Assembly: GCA_019454045.1 (NCBI GenBank)
Contig: SKCR01021353.1
Span: forward strand, 1 to 64,000
DNA from: Zanthoxylum bungeanum
Taxonomy: Eukaryota > Streptophyta > Magnoliopsida > Sapindales > Rutaceae
Length of the DNA: 64,000 bases
Direction: 5' to 3'
Shown here piece after piece: positions 10,477-23,597 of this stretch (within the stretch, counting starts at the first letter, position 1; each line of letters begins with the position of its first letter). The translations under genes were made by a program, and so were the position numbers. The notes under the pieces are model-generated. The model was not told the DNA's origin, ran no database searches, and saw only the letters and a list, made by a program, of their open reading frames with translations.

Positions 10477-10711
10477 TATTTTTTTTGATAATTAGGATGT
10501 GAGGATCAGTTTACGCGTACTTCGATTAATTCCCGAAATTTGTGTTTCGTGTCCTTATAAGTTTCCCAATATAAATCAGGGTAAGTCGCTGATTTTTTTA
10601 TACCAGGGGTATGACCCCAAAGAAATGTATATAGTGGAATTCGAATCTTAAACTTGAGAGGGAACAAACCATTAAAGTTCAAAACATTTACCACTAAAGC
10701 AACCCCTTAGG
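10477..10711 (-). mobile_element. tRNA-derived SINE
   Basis: On the minus strand the element starts CCTAAGGGGTTGCTTTAGTGG. TTTAGTGG forms a pol III A-box (10688-10703), and AGATTCGAATTCC at 10636-10648 matches a B-box. The 3' part carries the conserved plant SINE tail motif GAAGTACGCGTAAACTG and ends in a short A/T-rich tail. It is flanked by a perfect 15-bp direct repeat, typical of LINE-mediated target-primed insertion. The body is 235 bp, the usual plant SINE size. It is non-autonomous and needs LINE enzymes. Confidence 0.88.
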
Positions 10712-10726
10712 GTTAGATTGCTAAAA
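10712..10726. repeat. Target-site duplication of the SINE, right copy
   Basis: GTTAGATTGCTAAAA, identical to 10462-10476. Confidence 0.92.
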
Positions 10727-11278
10727 CATAATCAAGAAAGATATATATTTGGATCCAAGAAATATTATTTTAGACAATTATACTTTTAAGTAAGATTTTA
10801 TCAATAAATACTATTGATATATTTTGAATAGTGTCAATATACACCATTCATAGTGTATGGATAGCGATACACGAATGTATTCAATCTATATTAGTATATT
10901 TTAGCATATATTTAACATAGTTAACATGAATATGAATTTATAGCACAAATCCATGATTTCCTCTTTTTCTTCTCCTTGTATAGAAGAAAAAAGATTACCA
11001 AACCTAAACCTTTTGGCTTCACTCATTGATTAAATTCAATGATTTTTTTCAGCACATATAGGAGATGAGATGAACATGACAATTGAGGTGTGAGAATAAG
11101 AAGCACTTGCAAGAAGGATTAGTTGAGAGACAAAGACAATATTGTTCACCCATCATCTCTATTTAGAAATTGATTATCAAAATATACATTTCTAACACAA
11201 ATTCTTATTGGTAGATAACAAGTTCACTTTTAAGTAGCTTCTATCGCTTAGATTCAATCTCCGTGAATGAAAAATGGG
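10727..11278. other. AT-rich intergenic DNA
   Basis: No gene or element recognised. Confidence 0.5.
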
Positions 11279-11493
<215 letters not shown>

Positions 11494-11494
<1 letters not shown>

Positions 11495-13250
11495 TGATAA
11501 CTGTTTTTCATTCCAAGGGAAATTTGAGAAATCAACCCATCGAACAAATCTCCTCTAGTAGTGAATTTATTTTGTTAGTAAAGAACCAAAGTAAACTTAG
11601 CAAACAGACAGATAAATCACAGAGACAATGATTTACGTGGTTCGGTGGAGAGTTGATCCAACCTACATCCACAGGAGAACAAAATGAGTATTATATTATT
11701 GCTCAGAGTCAAGACCGACCCAAATTACAAGTGATGTGGTGGGTGTACAGAAATTAAAATAAGCACCTCAGGTCTTACAACATGTCCTTTACAACTCTCT
11801 CAAATTGTCGGGTGTCGGCCTGCTTTCTCTCTCTATCACTAGTTTAGAAGTTCTTATTTTTTTTACAATTACTGAGATGCGAAAATTGCTAATCCTTGAA
11901 TCTGTGGCTTCAACCTCTTTATATAGGCTTTCAAATCCACTATTCCACCAACTCATGACGTTAGCTCATGTGACTTTGTCATCATTGTCTCATGCTTCTT
12001 TTCCCTAAACACTCATCAAATAGTCGTACCGACACATGTCTCAACAACCTTTGTCAGAAAAAACCCATCATTACAACCTTTTGGCACGCTTTGTTGATGT
12101 GACAACCTGCGGTTCAACCACTTCGATATTGTTCCGTCTGGCAGAGTCTCTTCCCAATGAGAGTTGTTGACTTACTATCGTCACATCAAACTTCTAGAAG
12201 CTCAAACCCCCAAGTAGGGCATATGTCATATGCCTTCGAGTATAAAATATCCAGTGGTCTCAACTCTGCTCCTCGGGTCGGCATACCGAGGTGAATGATG
12301 CTTGGACATACCTCATCCAACTTCCTCAACCGGGCCGGGTCGGTAGTATAGGCTACCTCGGGTCGGCTTCCTTAAACATTCAAATGCTATCAAAACTGAC
12401 ACTTTCTCTTCAAGTCGGGTCAGTGCCCCTATTTTTCTTCATCATCAATAGGTTCTGGCCTCGGGAGAACTCCTCCACATAGTGGGGTCGTGTCCCCTGT
12501 CTGAATTCAGCCCCTAGGCCATTGGACCCTCATCATTCTCTTTTGGCTAAGTACAAACAACATTTTACCCATTCTCAATATTTAAACTTCCTCAAAGTGA
12601 AAACCATCATCAACATTTATCCTCTAGTTCTCGGTATCAACGAGTTGATGAGTTGATGCCGAGAATTTTATAAAAGATAGTGGTACACCCGAGCCAGTGT
12701 TCTCAGGTTGAGGCTTCTTGAAGCTCCATAAAGCAATACTTCTCGGGTCAGGTTGCTGCACAAATTGCCAAATATTCTCTTTCTTATGTTGATTGCCTCT
12801 CTTTCATCGCCAATTGAAAAGTCTTTCTAGGGTTTCTGAATCTTCCCTAGGAAGACATGAAGGCATAATGGTCTTCCTTAAATACCCATCACATCCATAA
12901 ATTCACCTTATGCTTCATCTCTATGAGGTGTTAGGTGTCACACATCCGTGATCTTCTCACCAAGAACTTGGACAGCTGTGATCAACCGAGCTTGTGGCTC
13001 CAATCTCAGCCTTCCATTTGAATTCAACGGTGGCGATCTCCCTCACACATATCATCAATCTCTTGCTCTTGCTTCAATCTGACGGCCAAAATCAGCATGA
13101 GCAGCTTATTTAAAGGTCGTTCTTGTTCACTATTACCCTTTACCGCTTCATCTTCTGAAAGCAAACTCTCCAGATCTTCGAGCATCCTTCTGCAACTTCA
13201 AACCCTTCCCAACAACTTTGAGCATCTTCCTCTACTACCAATCTTCAACA
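11494..13250 (-). mobile_element. 3' LTR of element F (Ty3/gypsy)
   Basis: The plus strand runs from (TG)TTGATAA at 11494 to CTTCAACA at 13250, so the LTR has TGTTG...CAACA ends on the minus strand. It shares long stretches with 36453-36604, 50133-51036 and 59116-60195, for example GCAAACAGACAGATAAATCACAG and the GTGAAAACCATCATCAA segment. About 1.76 kb. The first two bases are merged with the TA microsatellite. Confidence 0.8.
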
Positions 13251-13366
13251 TAGTAAGTGAGTTCTTTACTGACCCTTCTATTCTCTTCATTCATGTTGGT
13301 GTTTGTGATAATAGTGATGGACTTGGGTAATATTTGTATGACACTTTTCTGATTTTTTGTGAGTTA
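13251..13366 (-). mobile_element. Internal 3' end of element F, split off by the insertion of D
   Basis: This piece continues at 32994 once element D and one TSD copy are removed. It corresponds to 51037 onward in the related element G. Confidence 0.75.
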
Positions 13367-13371
13367 ATGGT
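13367..13371. repeat. Target-site duplication of element D, left copy
   Basis: ATGGT, matched by 32994-32998. Confidence 0.85.
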
Positions 13372-14043
13372 TGTAGATACAGGATTTCACCTTCGGTCCA
13401 TAATCGAGATTTGTATGATGGGGTACTAGCGATCCTGCAAACAAAGGTAGAGTGAGTTGAGAGTTTCTACCCACCGGTGTGGTGGTTGCCGTAGGCACTC
13501 CAATGCTTAAGTCAGTGATGAAGACGAGCACTAAATAAGGGAAGAACAATGTTTGAAGTTACCTTGACCTCAATAAACTGTCAAGAGGGTGGTAGGTAAA
13601 TATTTAAGAGATGATTTGCTTTGAGAGCTCTAGTTTGAGTTCCAAAGCTTGAATGAGTGTAACTCTGATTTCTGCATCTTTATAGGCTAAGGAGTAGCTT
13701 TCTAATTAGATTCAATATCATATTTATGATGGTGGGTCCCATTAATATGTTAGAAATCTAGCTTTTGGTGTTAAAATAACGAATCATGTGGAGGATAATT
13801 AATTACAGAGAGACTTTTTTGCATGAGATTTGTTGGAAAGTCAATGGGTTGTCTTGGGGACTTCGTCTAATATATGGGCATGAGAAGAAAAGACGTTTAA
13901 GTCATTGGCCCAACCTTGGCCCATATATTGGGTATGTTGTTTGAAGGATGAATTGGCTGCCTTGTTGTCAATTGGGCTTTTTCTAATATATAGGCCTGAG
14001 ATGAAAAGATAATTTGGTCCAGAGACCAAATTTGGCCCGTACA
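13372..14043 (-). repeat. 3' LTR of element D
   Basis: 672 bp, ends TGTACGGGCC...GTATCTACA on the minus strand. It is the uninterrupted partner of 29693-30199 plus 32828-32993. The minus strand beside it reads AGAGAGTATGAGACAGAC, the polypurine-like motif also seen next to the 3' LTRs of B, C and H. Confidence 0.9.
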
Positions 14044-14199
14044 GTCTGTCTCATACTCTCTAATTCAAAAAATACTTGGCTTGGAGAGTATTCAACGAGT
14101 ATGTCATCTAGGGTTTGACTAGAACATGTGATTGAATAGGGACGTTGATGTCGCTTGGACCAAACATATGTCATAAGAGAACCAAAGGAATACCTGGGA

Positions 14200-15640
14200 T
14201 AACCCTCAGTCGACCAGACCTGATGAAGTTCAGTGAGTCTTTGATATTGCCTCGACTATATGAGGTCCAGGATAATCTCCAGTCGACTGGACCTAAAGTA
14301 AGTCCAGGAAAGTGTTTCCACGTCGTCTGGACCAAATGATGGTCCAGGTCTTCATCTTGACATGACAATAGTATTGGGGTGTCCCCGTCGACGGGATTAG
14401 TTGAAGGTTTAGGATAATCACCAGCCAACTGGTCCTAAAGTAGGTCTAAGGGAGTCTTCTATATTGTCTGGATCAGATGAAGGTCCAGGTCTTCATCTTG
14501 ACTCGACGAGAGTCATGGGAAATATTCCCGTTAACTAAACCAGATGAATGTCCAGGATAATCTCTAGCCGACTCAATCTGAAGAAGATCCAGGGGAGTCT
14601 TCTATGTCATCTGGACTAGATAAAGGTCCAGACCTTCATCTTGACTCAACAAGAGTCATAGGGAACATTCCCTTCGACTAGACCAAATGAAGGTCCAGGA
14701 TAATCTTCAGCCGACTGAACCTAAAGAAGGTCCATGGGAGTCTTCTATGTCGTCTGGACCAGATGAAGGTCCAGGTCTTCATCTTGACTCGAAGAGAGTC
14801 ATGCGAAATGTTCTCGTCGACTGGACCAGATGAAGGTCTAGGGTAATATCCGGCCAACTGAACCTGAAGAAGGTCCAGAAAAGTCTTCTAAGTCGCCTGG
14901 ACCAGATGAAGGTCCAGGTTTTCACCTTGACTCGATAATAGTCAGAGGTAATGTTCTTGTCGACTGGACCAAATGAAGGTCTAGGACAATCTCCAATCGA
15001 ATGAACCTGAAAAAGGTCTAGGGGAGTCTTATATATCTTCTGGACTAGATAATGGTCAGGTCTTCATCTAGACTCGATGAGAATCATTGGGAATAATCCC
15101 GTCGACTGGATAAGATAAAGGTCCATGATAATCTTCAGCTGACTAGACCTGCTGAAGGTTTGGGGGAGTCTTCTATGTCGTCTGGATTAGATAATGGTCT
15201 AGGTCTTCAACTTGACTCGACAAGGGTCATGAGGAATGTTCCCATCGACTGGACCAGATGAAGGTCTGGGATAATCTCTAGCCAATTGAACCTGAAGAAG
15301 GTCCAGATGAGTCTTTTATATCGTATGGACTAGATAAAGGTTCAGGTCTTCATCTTAACTCGACGAAAGTCATGGGGAATGATCCCGTCGACTTGAAAAG
15401 ATGAGAGTCCAGGATAATCGCCAGCCAACTGGTCATAAAGCAGGTCCAGAGGAGTCTTCTATGTCGTCTGGACCAGATGAAGGTACATGTCTTCATCTTG
15501 ACTCAACGAGTGTCATGGGAATGTTCACGTCGACTGGACCAGATGAAGGTCTAGGATAATCTCCAGCCGAATGAACCTGAAGAAGGTTCATAGGAATCTT
15601 CTATGTCATCTTCTTCTCAACTAAATGTCGATTGGAATCT
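14200..15640 (-). repeat. 143-bp tandem repeat array in the 3' region of element D
   Basis: The marker CTTCATCTTGACTCGA recurs at 14350, 14491, 14634, 14777, 14920, 15062, 15205, 15348 and 15491, that is every 141-143 bases, about nine units plus degenerate edges. Units contain GTCGACTGGACCAGATGAAG, TCGTCTGGACCAGATGAAGG and a short palindrome GGGAATGTTCCC. On the minus strand the units match the 137-bp repeats of element C and, more distantly, those of B and H. Confidence 0.92.
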
Positions 15641-15932
15641 TGATGTCAAAATAAAAAGTGAAGATGTTGGTTGATCTCATCGTGTCGACTGGAACCACAA
15701 TTTCATATGATATTTTCGGTGTTTTTAACCACAAACATGGTTAGTGATAATGATATGACTTTTTACATATCGTCTGGAAAATATATCGGCTGAGCCAGAG
15801 GGTGGTCCTTACATGTTCATTGAAACAAGGGCATGACCATGTCGTTTGGACTATTTTATGGTCGTCTGAAGTAGTTACACGTCCCATTATCTACCTTATG
15901 CTCTACTGGATCTGCTGGATGCTTATAAATGT

Positions 15933-17650
15933 ATGTTTCGGTCGACTGAGAGAAATGAGTTGCTTCGTACGCTGACTAGACTAGATGAAGGTCCATATGT
16001 GTTGACTGGGGCATACGTGATCTTTAGATGTCTGTTAGAGCGTGCGAATGTGGTGGGTATAAGATTTGGGGTAAAATACATTCTCTACACATATTACTTG
16101 AATGAGCATGTAAATGAAAAATAGAGATACCGCTTGTACCTTCGACAAAATATGGAACATATGGTGTTGGGTTTGACAACGAAAGACCGGGGAGACTGGC
16201 AAAAGTTTTTCTTATTTGTGAGAGGAGAAAGCGTATTCGGGTCGACCGAGTCCGGTCGAATACCCGAGTATTAGAATACATCGAGTGAGTAATTCCCTTC
16301 TTAAATTGTATTTTACTATTAACTTATCGATTGAATGACTCTTATCCCCTTGATGATTTGCAGACTCATCCTGCAACCATTCATTTGACGTGACTCCAGG
16401 TGCCGTTGCGAACACTGGATACTTGTTGAGCCTACCTGCCCCATAGAGGAATTGGAGATTCATTTTGGAGGAAAAGAATTTAAGGCTGACCCCATTGTGG
16501 AATGAAGTGTTTGATATTGAAGGTACCACATTGGCCTTGACTAAACTAATTTTGGCAGTAGTAGAGGGTACTTGGGCGTGTCGATTCATGTACGAGAAGC
16601 TTATTTTTATGAAGTAACTAACGCCTGAAGAGATTTTATGCGCAACAGAAATCATGATCGGTCGTTTCAAGCTCTCATCGATGGATGAAATGATGGCTAA
16701 GAGAAAAATTAAGAAGGCCATGGGGAAAGAGGTTGAGGTAGTGCCAAAGCCTCTATTGGCGAATGAGAGCTAGCCAGTCATCGAAAAATAGATAGCCCTT
16801 AATGGACTATGAGGAAGATATTGAAAACATCGTCATCAATGTGGGGCGACTTTCATATCAGACCCCTCTAGTTTATCTTATTTTATGGACCTGCTGCTAT
16901 TGGAGGAAGCTGAATGTCGGTTAACAGCCTTAGGGCCTGTAGAGGCGTCGAGAAGGGCAGTGGCCCATTCTTATGAGGTAACACTTTAACTCTTGAAATC
17001 TTAATTCTTGTCGAATGATTTTTTCCTAACAAATCTCTTTCTCATTTTGTAGACTCTGGAATGCGCTATCTACCAGTAGAAGTGTGTTGAGGCTAGTCAG
17101 AAAAGGGTGATGGACATGGAGAAATAGAATATTGCATTGAGGAAGGAGCTCGTCGAAGTTAAGGCATCGAGAGAGTCCATGGAGAAGAGAGTAAATGAGG
17201 CCGAAAAAGAGGCTAGAAGGGCTAAGGCGACATTGAAATTGGAGAGTGAGATGACGTCGGCAGATGTGGAAACTTATAAGGAGAGTCTGGCTGCCTTTGA
17301 AAACGAGAAGGCTGAATTGATTGACCAGTTAAAAGGGGTCGCATTTGAGGCGATGGTCAATGAGATGGGCAATTTGATGAAAATAATATGTGGTTGGGGA
17401 GCACAACACCTGGTATCCAATGAAGTGGATTAAGATGAATGACAAAATGAAGGTCGGCCTCTCCCTGTCACTGAGGACGGGGATGATGAAGTGGGAGAGA
17501 AGACTGGTTCAAAGGAAGCAAGTGGTGAAAAGTTCGTAAGGGGCGATGTTGCATCTGAAGTGAAGATTTCTGGAATAGACGAGGCATCTCAAGATGTAGC
17601 AGAGGTGGTTGTAGGGACATGAGAAGGGTCTGGACTGATGTAAAAGAAGA
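15933..17650 (+). pseudogene. Antisense ORF of element D (plant retrotransposon accessory protein), broken
   Basis: It runs opposite to gag-pol, between integrase and the repeat array. Pieces in order: a segment with YYLNEHVNEK, then RGDWQKFFLFVRGESVFGST and GRIPEY (16110-16270), then TPEEILCATEIMIGRFKLSS near 16620-16680, then an alpha-helical, charge-rich coiled-coil segment (17137-17433, MRKELVEVKASRESMEKR...). The first three blocks match the antisense ORF of element B in the same order. Several stops and at least one putative intron gap separate the pieces. Antisense ORFs at this place are known in some Tat-lineage elements; their function is unknown. Confidence 0.75.
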
Positions 17651-18193
17651 CTACTAAAGTGAAGGCTGACCATGTTGCCCATATTCAAGATATTCCTGCT
17701 GTTGTTGACGTTTTTATCGATGGCCTTGAAGACTGCTTTTTTTTTTTTTATGTTTAGAATTGTAATTTTATTGTATGACGACATTTTTATAAAAAAAAAA
17801 AACTTTACTTCTTTAATATCAATAGTCTTTTCGCCTTTGATTCTGAACTATCTTCTGATTTATGATACTAGTCTGTAGTCTTGATAGGAAAGAACTTTTT
17901 CTACTCATTTCAGATGTCGACTCGGGACTAGGGTTTAGATGGAAGTCGAGTTCTAGCATTGTCAACTCGAGTCTGGGGCTAAGATTGATGCCATATTTTA
18001 GCATAAGAAAAATATCATATCAATATTTGAATAACTTTAATTCATTGTGGGAGTTATCTCCAAGTCTCGAGTCATAAAACAATATAAAGTTCTAAGAAAT
18101 TCGAAGTGAAGAAATGATGTAAGGTAGTCTCATTGTCCCATAGTCATAGAGCAGTTACTCGTCGAGTGGCTGGTTGACTCTTAGTCAGTAGGT

Positions 18194-21100
18194 CTACCTG
18201 TAGAATTGCTTGAGATGTATGGCGTTCCAGCTATTTTGGATAGGCTTTTTAGACGTTGTCCTTAACTTGTATGCTTTTTGCCCTACGACCTTTGTAATGA
18301 CGTATGGGCATTCCCACGTGGGTCCGAGCTTCCCGTCTCCAATCTCTTTGGTGTTTTGAAAGACTTTACGTAGAATCCATTCTTCTTCTTTGAAAGTTCG
18401 ACATCTGACATTCTTATTGAAATACTTGGCCATCCTTTGTTGATGGACAACAAATCATATCGAGGCGTGCTCTTTTAACTCGTTAATGGTGTCGAGGCTT
18501 TAGTTCATGAGCTGTTGATGGAATCTCCTTCGGCCACTGGTAGCGTGAGGATGTGATGCTCCCTTCAGCAGGAATGACTGCGTCAGCTTCAAATTCTAGT
18601 GAGAATGGGGTTTCTCCAGTCGTTAAGCGTGTTGTTGTTCGGTAGGACCACAGAACTCCCGGTAGCTCGTCAGCCCATGCTTCATTTGCTTTCTCCAATT
18701 ATTTTTTCAATGTGTTCATAATAGTATTATTGGAAGACTCAGCTTGACCGTTGACTTGTGGGAAGTGTGGGGTTGAGAAACTGAGTTTAATACCCCAATT
18801 TTTGCATAAGTCCTTGAAGCGGTGGATGATGAATTATGAACCGTTATCAGTCATAATCTCCTTCGGTAGCCCGAATCAACAGTTGATATTTTTCAAAACG
18901 AAGGTTTGGACTTTTCGGTCACGTATCTTGGCGAAGGCCTCTGCTTCAATCCATTTGGAGTAGTAATCCGTGAGCGCAAGCATGTTGACTCATTGTCCTG
19001 GGGTGATTGGAAGTTTGCCTACAATATCCATGCCTCATTTCATGAATGGCCAATGTTATAGAATAAGATTGAGCTTCTCTGGTAGTAGGTGTGAGACTAG
19101 AGTGAATCTTTGACATTTTTCATATTGGCGAGTGAAGTCGGCTGCGTCAACTCGTATGTTGGTCCAATAATACCCTGCTGTGTAGACTCGGTATGCTAGG
19201 TTCCTTCCCCTAAAGTGGTTCACACATTTACCTTCATGTAACTCAGCCAACACGTATAGGGCTTCATCGGGAGTAAGACATTTTAGGTATGGCCCAAAAA
19301 ATAACCTTTTTAAGAGTTGATCATCATATTATGTGAACCTTGCAGCTTGGCGTTGAGTTTTAAGAGCCTCGGCTTTGTATTATTGGAGTGTGCCGTCTTG
19401 CAGGTACTTCACTATCAGAGTCATCCAAGAGTCGGCTGGACTGGCCGAAGTGACGACTTTGGCTTCCGCATTCCAGATGGCTGGCTATTGTAAGTACACC
19501 ACTGAAATAGATTGAGGTTTTTCCCCTTGCATTTCGAGCCGAGAGTGGCTAGGGCAACCGCATGAGTGTTTTCAGCCTTGGGAACTTGTGATATTGTTAG
19601 TTCCTCAAATGTCACTTGAAGTTCTTTAACCTTTTGGAGGTAAGCGGCCATCTGTGAGTCTCTTACTTGATATGATCCTTGGAGCTGGTTGAAAATGAGT
19701 TGGGAGTTTGCCGAATATCTATCTTTTTTACTCCAGGTCCTTGGACAATGTCAATCCAGCAATTAACGCTTCGAACTCAGTTTCGTTATTAGGGATTTTG
19801 AAACCACAATTGACAGCTTGATGTAGCGTGTCGCCTCCAGGGATGGTGATTACAAATCCTAATCCACATCATCGCTTGTTGCTCGACCTATCGACTACAA
19901 GTTTCCAAGTTGTTGTTGGCTGGACACACTGGACTTCTAAGTCGTCAGTAACCTGTAGAGTGGCGTAAAAGTCGGTCACGAAATCAGCTAGTGTCTGAGA
20001 CTTGATTGCGGTTCGTGGCTGATAAGTTATGTCATGTTCCCCTAGTTCTGTTGCTCATTTGACTAGCCTCCTAGAGAGTTTCGGTCTATAGAGTATGCTC
20101 CTCATAGGGTAGGAAGTGTAGACTGTGATTAGATTTCCTTGGAATTAAGGGCGTATCTTTCTACCCGCTGTCACCAAGGCAAATACCAGCTTCTCTATTT
20201 ATGTATAGCTAGTCTTCGCGTCGAGTAGGGCTTTACTCATATAGTAGACTGAGAGTTGTGTCCCTTCTTCCTCTCTGATCATGACTACACTAACAGCTCA
20301 TTCTGACACCCTCAAGTAGACATAAAGCCTCACATTGTTGAAAGGAGTGGTGGAGTGGTCAGGTACCGCTTCAGCTCTTTCAAAGCACCTTCGCATACTG
20401 GGGTCATTTCAAAAATTTTTGCTTTCTTGAGGCAGAATAGAACAAAAACTTTTATCCGTGGACTTGGAGATGAACTTATTCAGAGCTGCCACTCTCTCTG
20501 CAAGTCACATGACGTCTTTTGGGCTTGTGGGAGAGGGGTATCAATGATGGATTTAATCTAATCAAGGTTGGCTTTGATCCCTCGTCGAGTGACCATATAC
20601 CCTAGGAATTTGCCTTAAGCGATGCCGAATACACACTTAGTGGGGTTCAAATTCATGTAATACTTCTTCATTATGTCTAATGTCTGTTCTAAGTGCTTTA
20701 AATGTTGCTCGACTTTTAATGACTTAACCAACATTTCATCTATGTACACTTCCATGGTCTTCCCAATCTATTGGGAAATAATCTTGTTGACGAGACGTTG
20801 GTATGTGGCTCCAATATCCTTGAGTCCGAATGGCATCACCCTATAGCAATAGATTCCTCTGTTGGTGATTAAGGCCGTCTTTTCCTGATCGTGTGGGTGC
20901 ATGAGGATTTGATTGTAGCCTGAGTAGGTTTCCATGAAGCTCAATAATTCAAGCCTTTCTGTAGCATCAACCATTGAATCGATATGAGGCAAAGGAAATG
21001 AGTCTTTTGGGCAAGCCTTATTCAAATCTGTGAAGTCGATATAGACTCTCCATTTCCCGTTCTTCTTTCGGACAACCACAATGTTGGCAAACCTTTTGGG

Positions 21101-21855
21101 ATAATTGACTTCTTTAATGGCTCCATTTAATAGAAGCTTTTGAACCTCATCGTCGATGATCTGGTTCCTCTCTGGAGTGAATTTTCTCATCTTCTGTCTT
21201 ACCGAGGGTAGTTTGGGTTCACATGGAGTTCGTGGGTCATCATCTCCAGATCTATCCCGCTCATATCTTTATGTGACCACGCGAAGTAGTCATGTCGCTC
21301 CATGAGGATGTTTATTAAATCTGCGAGCAGCTTGGGTTCAAGTTAAGTCCTAATTTGAGCTTTGTGGTCTGCAAGCTTGGGGTGAATTTGGACCTCGTCG
21401 AGTTCTTTGATATTGGGTTGATATGGCTTGGCCATACGAGATCCTTCATGTAATTGCTATGTTGAGTTAGATTTGTCCTTCAAGGTCTTTTGATAGCAAC
21501 TTCTTGAGGTAAGTTGGTTTCATCTGATCACTTATACGCCCCATTTAGTGGGGAACTTCATCATTTGGTGATATATGGATGAGACTACCCTCATATCATG
21601 AATCCACGGTCGGCCGATGATCAGGTTATAGGTTGAGGGACTGTCTAGGACCTGAAATATTGTGAGCTTGTTGATTCCTCCAACGTATACTGGAAGCGAT
21701 ATTTCTCCCAAGGTAAACTTTTGTTCCTCACTTAAACCAACCAGTATTGTCGACCATCGATCGATTTTGTCCAATTCTACGCCCATATCTGTTAGGGCAG
21801 CGGTAAAGATGATGTTGGCTGAAGATCTGGTGTCAACCAGCACTCGCTTGATCAT
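18194..21855 (-). pseudogene. Element D pol: protease, RT, RNase H, archaeal-type RNase H, integrase (broken)
   Basis: Minus-strand blocks in order: protease (21855-21532, VLVDTRSSANIIF, where family members have DTG); RT (21190-20768, with KKNGKWRVYIDFTDLNKACP and PHIDSMVDA), continuing past a stop to the catalytic box. That box reads YIDE instead of YIDD near 20735-20750, so the RT lacks one catalytic aspartate. RNase H sequence follows in many frames. The end of the second RNase H (19651-19421) reads AVALA where B has ADALA. Integrase HHCC region is at 19253-19056 and the integrase C-terminal part at 18698-18194, ending NSWNAIHLKQF. Frame and nonsense changes are numerous. Confidence 0.88.
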
Positions 21856-21867
21856 GAAGTTAGCAAC

Positions 21868-22935
21868 CTACAAGGAGATCACTAGGGCATCGTGATGGGG
21901 GTTCATCCGATTTGAGCTATTTTCGACTCTGAAATCAATGGTTAGATTGGTAAAAATTCCTTCAATCGATATTGTAGACTGATGATTCCTGACTGCAGCT
22001 TCTCTTGCGTGTCGTTTGGCAGCTAAGTAAGAAATACTACTGATTTCATATCCACATGAGATAAAATTCACTGTATTGTTAATCAAAGGTGGGGGTGAGG
22101 GGATGTCTTCCTTCCTATTTCTTTCGTCTCTTTGAGCCATTGTAGCATTGCATTTCTCCGTGAGCAGGTCTTTCATATATCCTTTATCAATAGCTCCAGA
22201 AATTCTAACCTCGGGGCAACACAGTCGGTTGTCTTATGGCCATAGTCTCTGTGGAACTCGCACCATTTGCTTGTGTCTTTCCTTGTAGATCTGTCTCTAG
22301 AGCGTGGGAGCCATTTCACTTCGTTTCCCATATTTTTGAGGACTGAGACAAGTTCATCTGGGGAAACAGTAATGTAATAGTCTGGGAGTCTTGGTCTATT
22401 TGGTGACATTATGTCCTGGACCTTGTAAGGCAATAGTCGTCGATCAAAATCTCGGTTAAGAGGGCGGTGCTCCCTCATTTGGTGGGCCCTTCACTCTACT
22501 GGCTGTGAAGCTTTGCCAATGAATTATTTGGATCGCTTGAGAGGATTTGGGATTCTCTCATTATGATGACTAGAGGAATTTTCTCTCTTCTTGTTCCTCT
22601 TATCATCCTCCCATCTAATCTCAACTTGAGCTCGGGCTATGATCTGATCCATAATGTAGCATCCGAATTTCGTTAGTTTCTATAAGGCCCACTATCCGTG
22701 AGCAGACTGTTCCTGAATACTTCTACAACTGTCGGTCGGTGGAGATCTAGGATGTATATTCTTTCTTTGTTAAAACAAGCCACGTAGCTTCATAGAGATT
22801 ATCCTTTTCGTTGTTGGATTTGGTTGAGGCCGTTTATGGTTTTTTCAAGTATACAAGAGCTTGCAAAGTGCTCCACGAAGTTATCTGTTTGTTCTTGATA
22901 CGACCGGCAGATCAGTATGGAAGGTTAATGAACCA
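21868..22935 (-). pseudogene. Element D gag, C-terminal part with zinc knuckle (broken)
   Basis: It continues the gag interrupted by element C. The best piece is 22478-22173, with PDYYITVSPDELVSVLKNMG and a CX2HX4HX4C finger (CEFHRDYGHKTTDC). Upstream, blocks such as SYVACFNKERI and RPTVVEVFRNSLL match the retrotransposon gag domain of B and H. The segment nearest protease (22176-21868) is a linker. Many stops. Confidence 0.85.
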
Positions 22936-22940
22936 AGGGC
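22936..22940. repeat. Target-site duplication of element C, left copy
   Basis: AGGGC, matched by 28986-28990. Confidence 0.92.
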
Positions 22941-23597
22941 TGTATGGGCCAAATTTGGGCCAAAGGTAAAATCGTCTTTACAGTTCAAAACCCTACAGTA
23001 AGTAAGGCCCAAGAGTGTAAAATCAAACCCATAAAACCTAGCATTATTGAATTATAATCACGCCACATGCTTACGGATAACTCATCAACCACTCTTCCCT
23101 CATTTTGTCTAACGTAAAGCATAAATTCACATGCTAAGATTCTTCATTATCGAAAGATAGGATTGAACATGTTGTGGGTCCTATCATCAGAGACTTCAGC
23201 ACATTGTAGATCCCACCATCACGTGTACAACTTATATTCCAACTGTAAAGTGACTTCCTTCAATCTATAAAAGGGAAGAGATTCTCAACTCTCTGCAGGG
23301 CTCTCTTACTAGCTTACGCTCTCTGAGACAAGCTCTCTGAGCCCCCCACTCCCACAGACACATATCACCGCCTTCACGGCCACCCAGAGAGGTCAAGGTA
23401 ACTGCAAACCTTGTTTTCATATTTTTCATATTTATTGCCCATTTCATGATACTGACTTGAGCGTCGGAGTGCCCCCGGCACCCACCACACCGGTGGGTAG
23501 TCTACTCTCGCTCACTCTACCTTTATCTTGCAGGATCGCTAATGCCCCCAATCTACAAATTCTGATTGTGGACCTCGGCCGAATTCCAGCGTCCATA
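22941..23597 (+). repeat. 5' LTR of element C
   Basis: It starts TGTATGGGCC and ends AGCGTCCATA. It carries a TATA box (CTATAAAAGGG at 23262-23272), then a splice-like pair (CAAG/GTAACTG at 23394-23404 and CTTGCAG at 23527-23533) enclosing a hairpin CCCACC...GGTGGG at 23481-23497. Confidence 0.93.
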
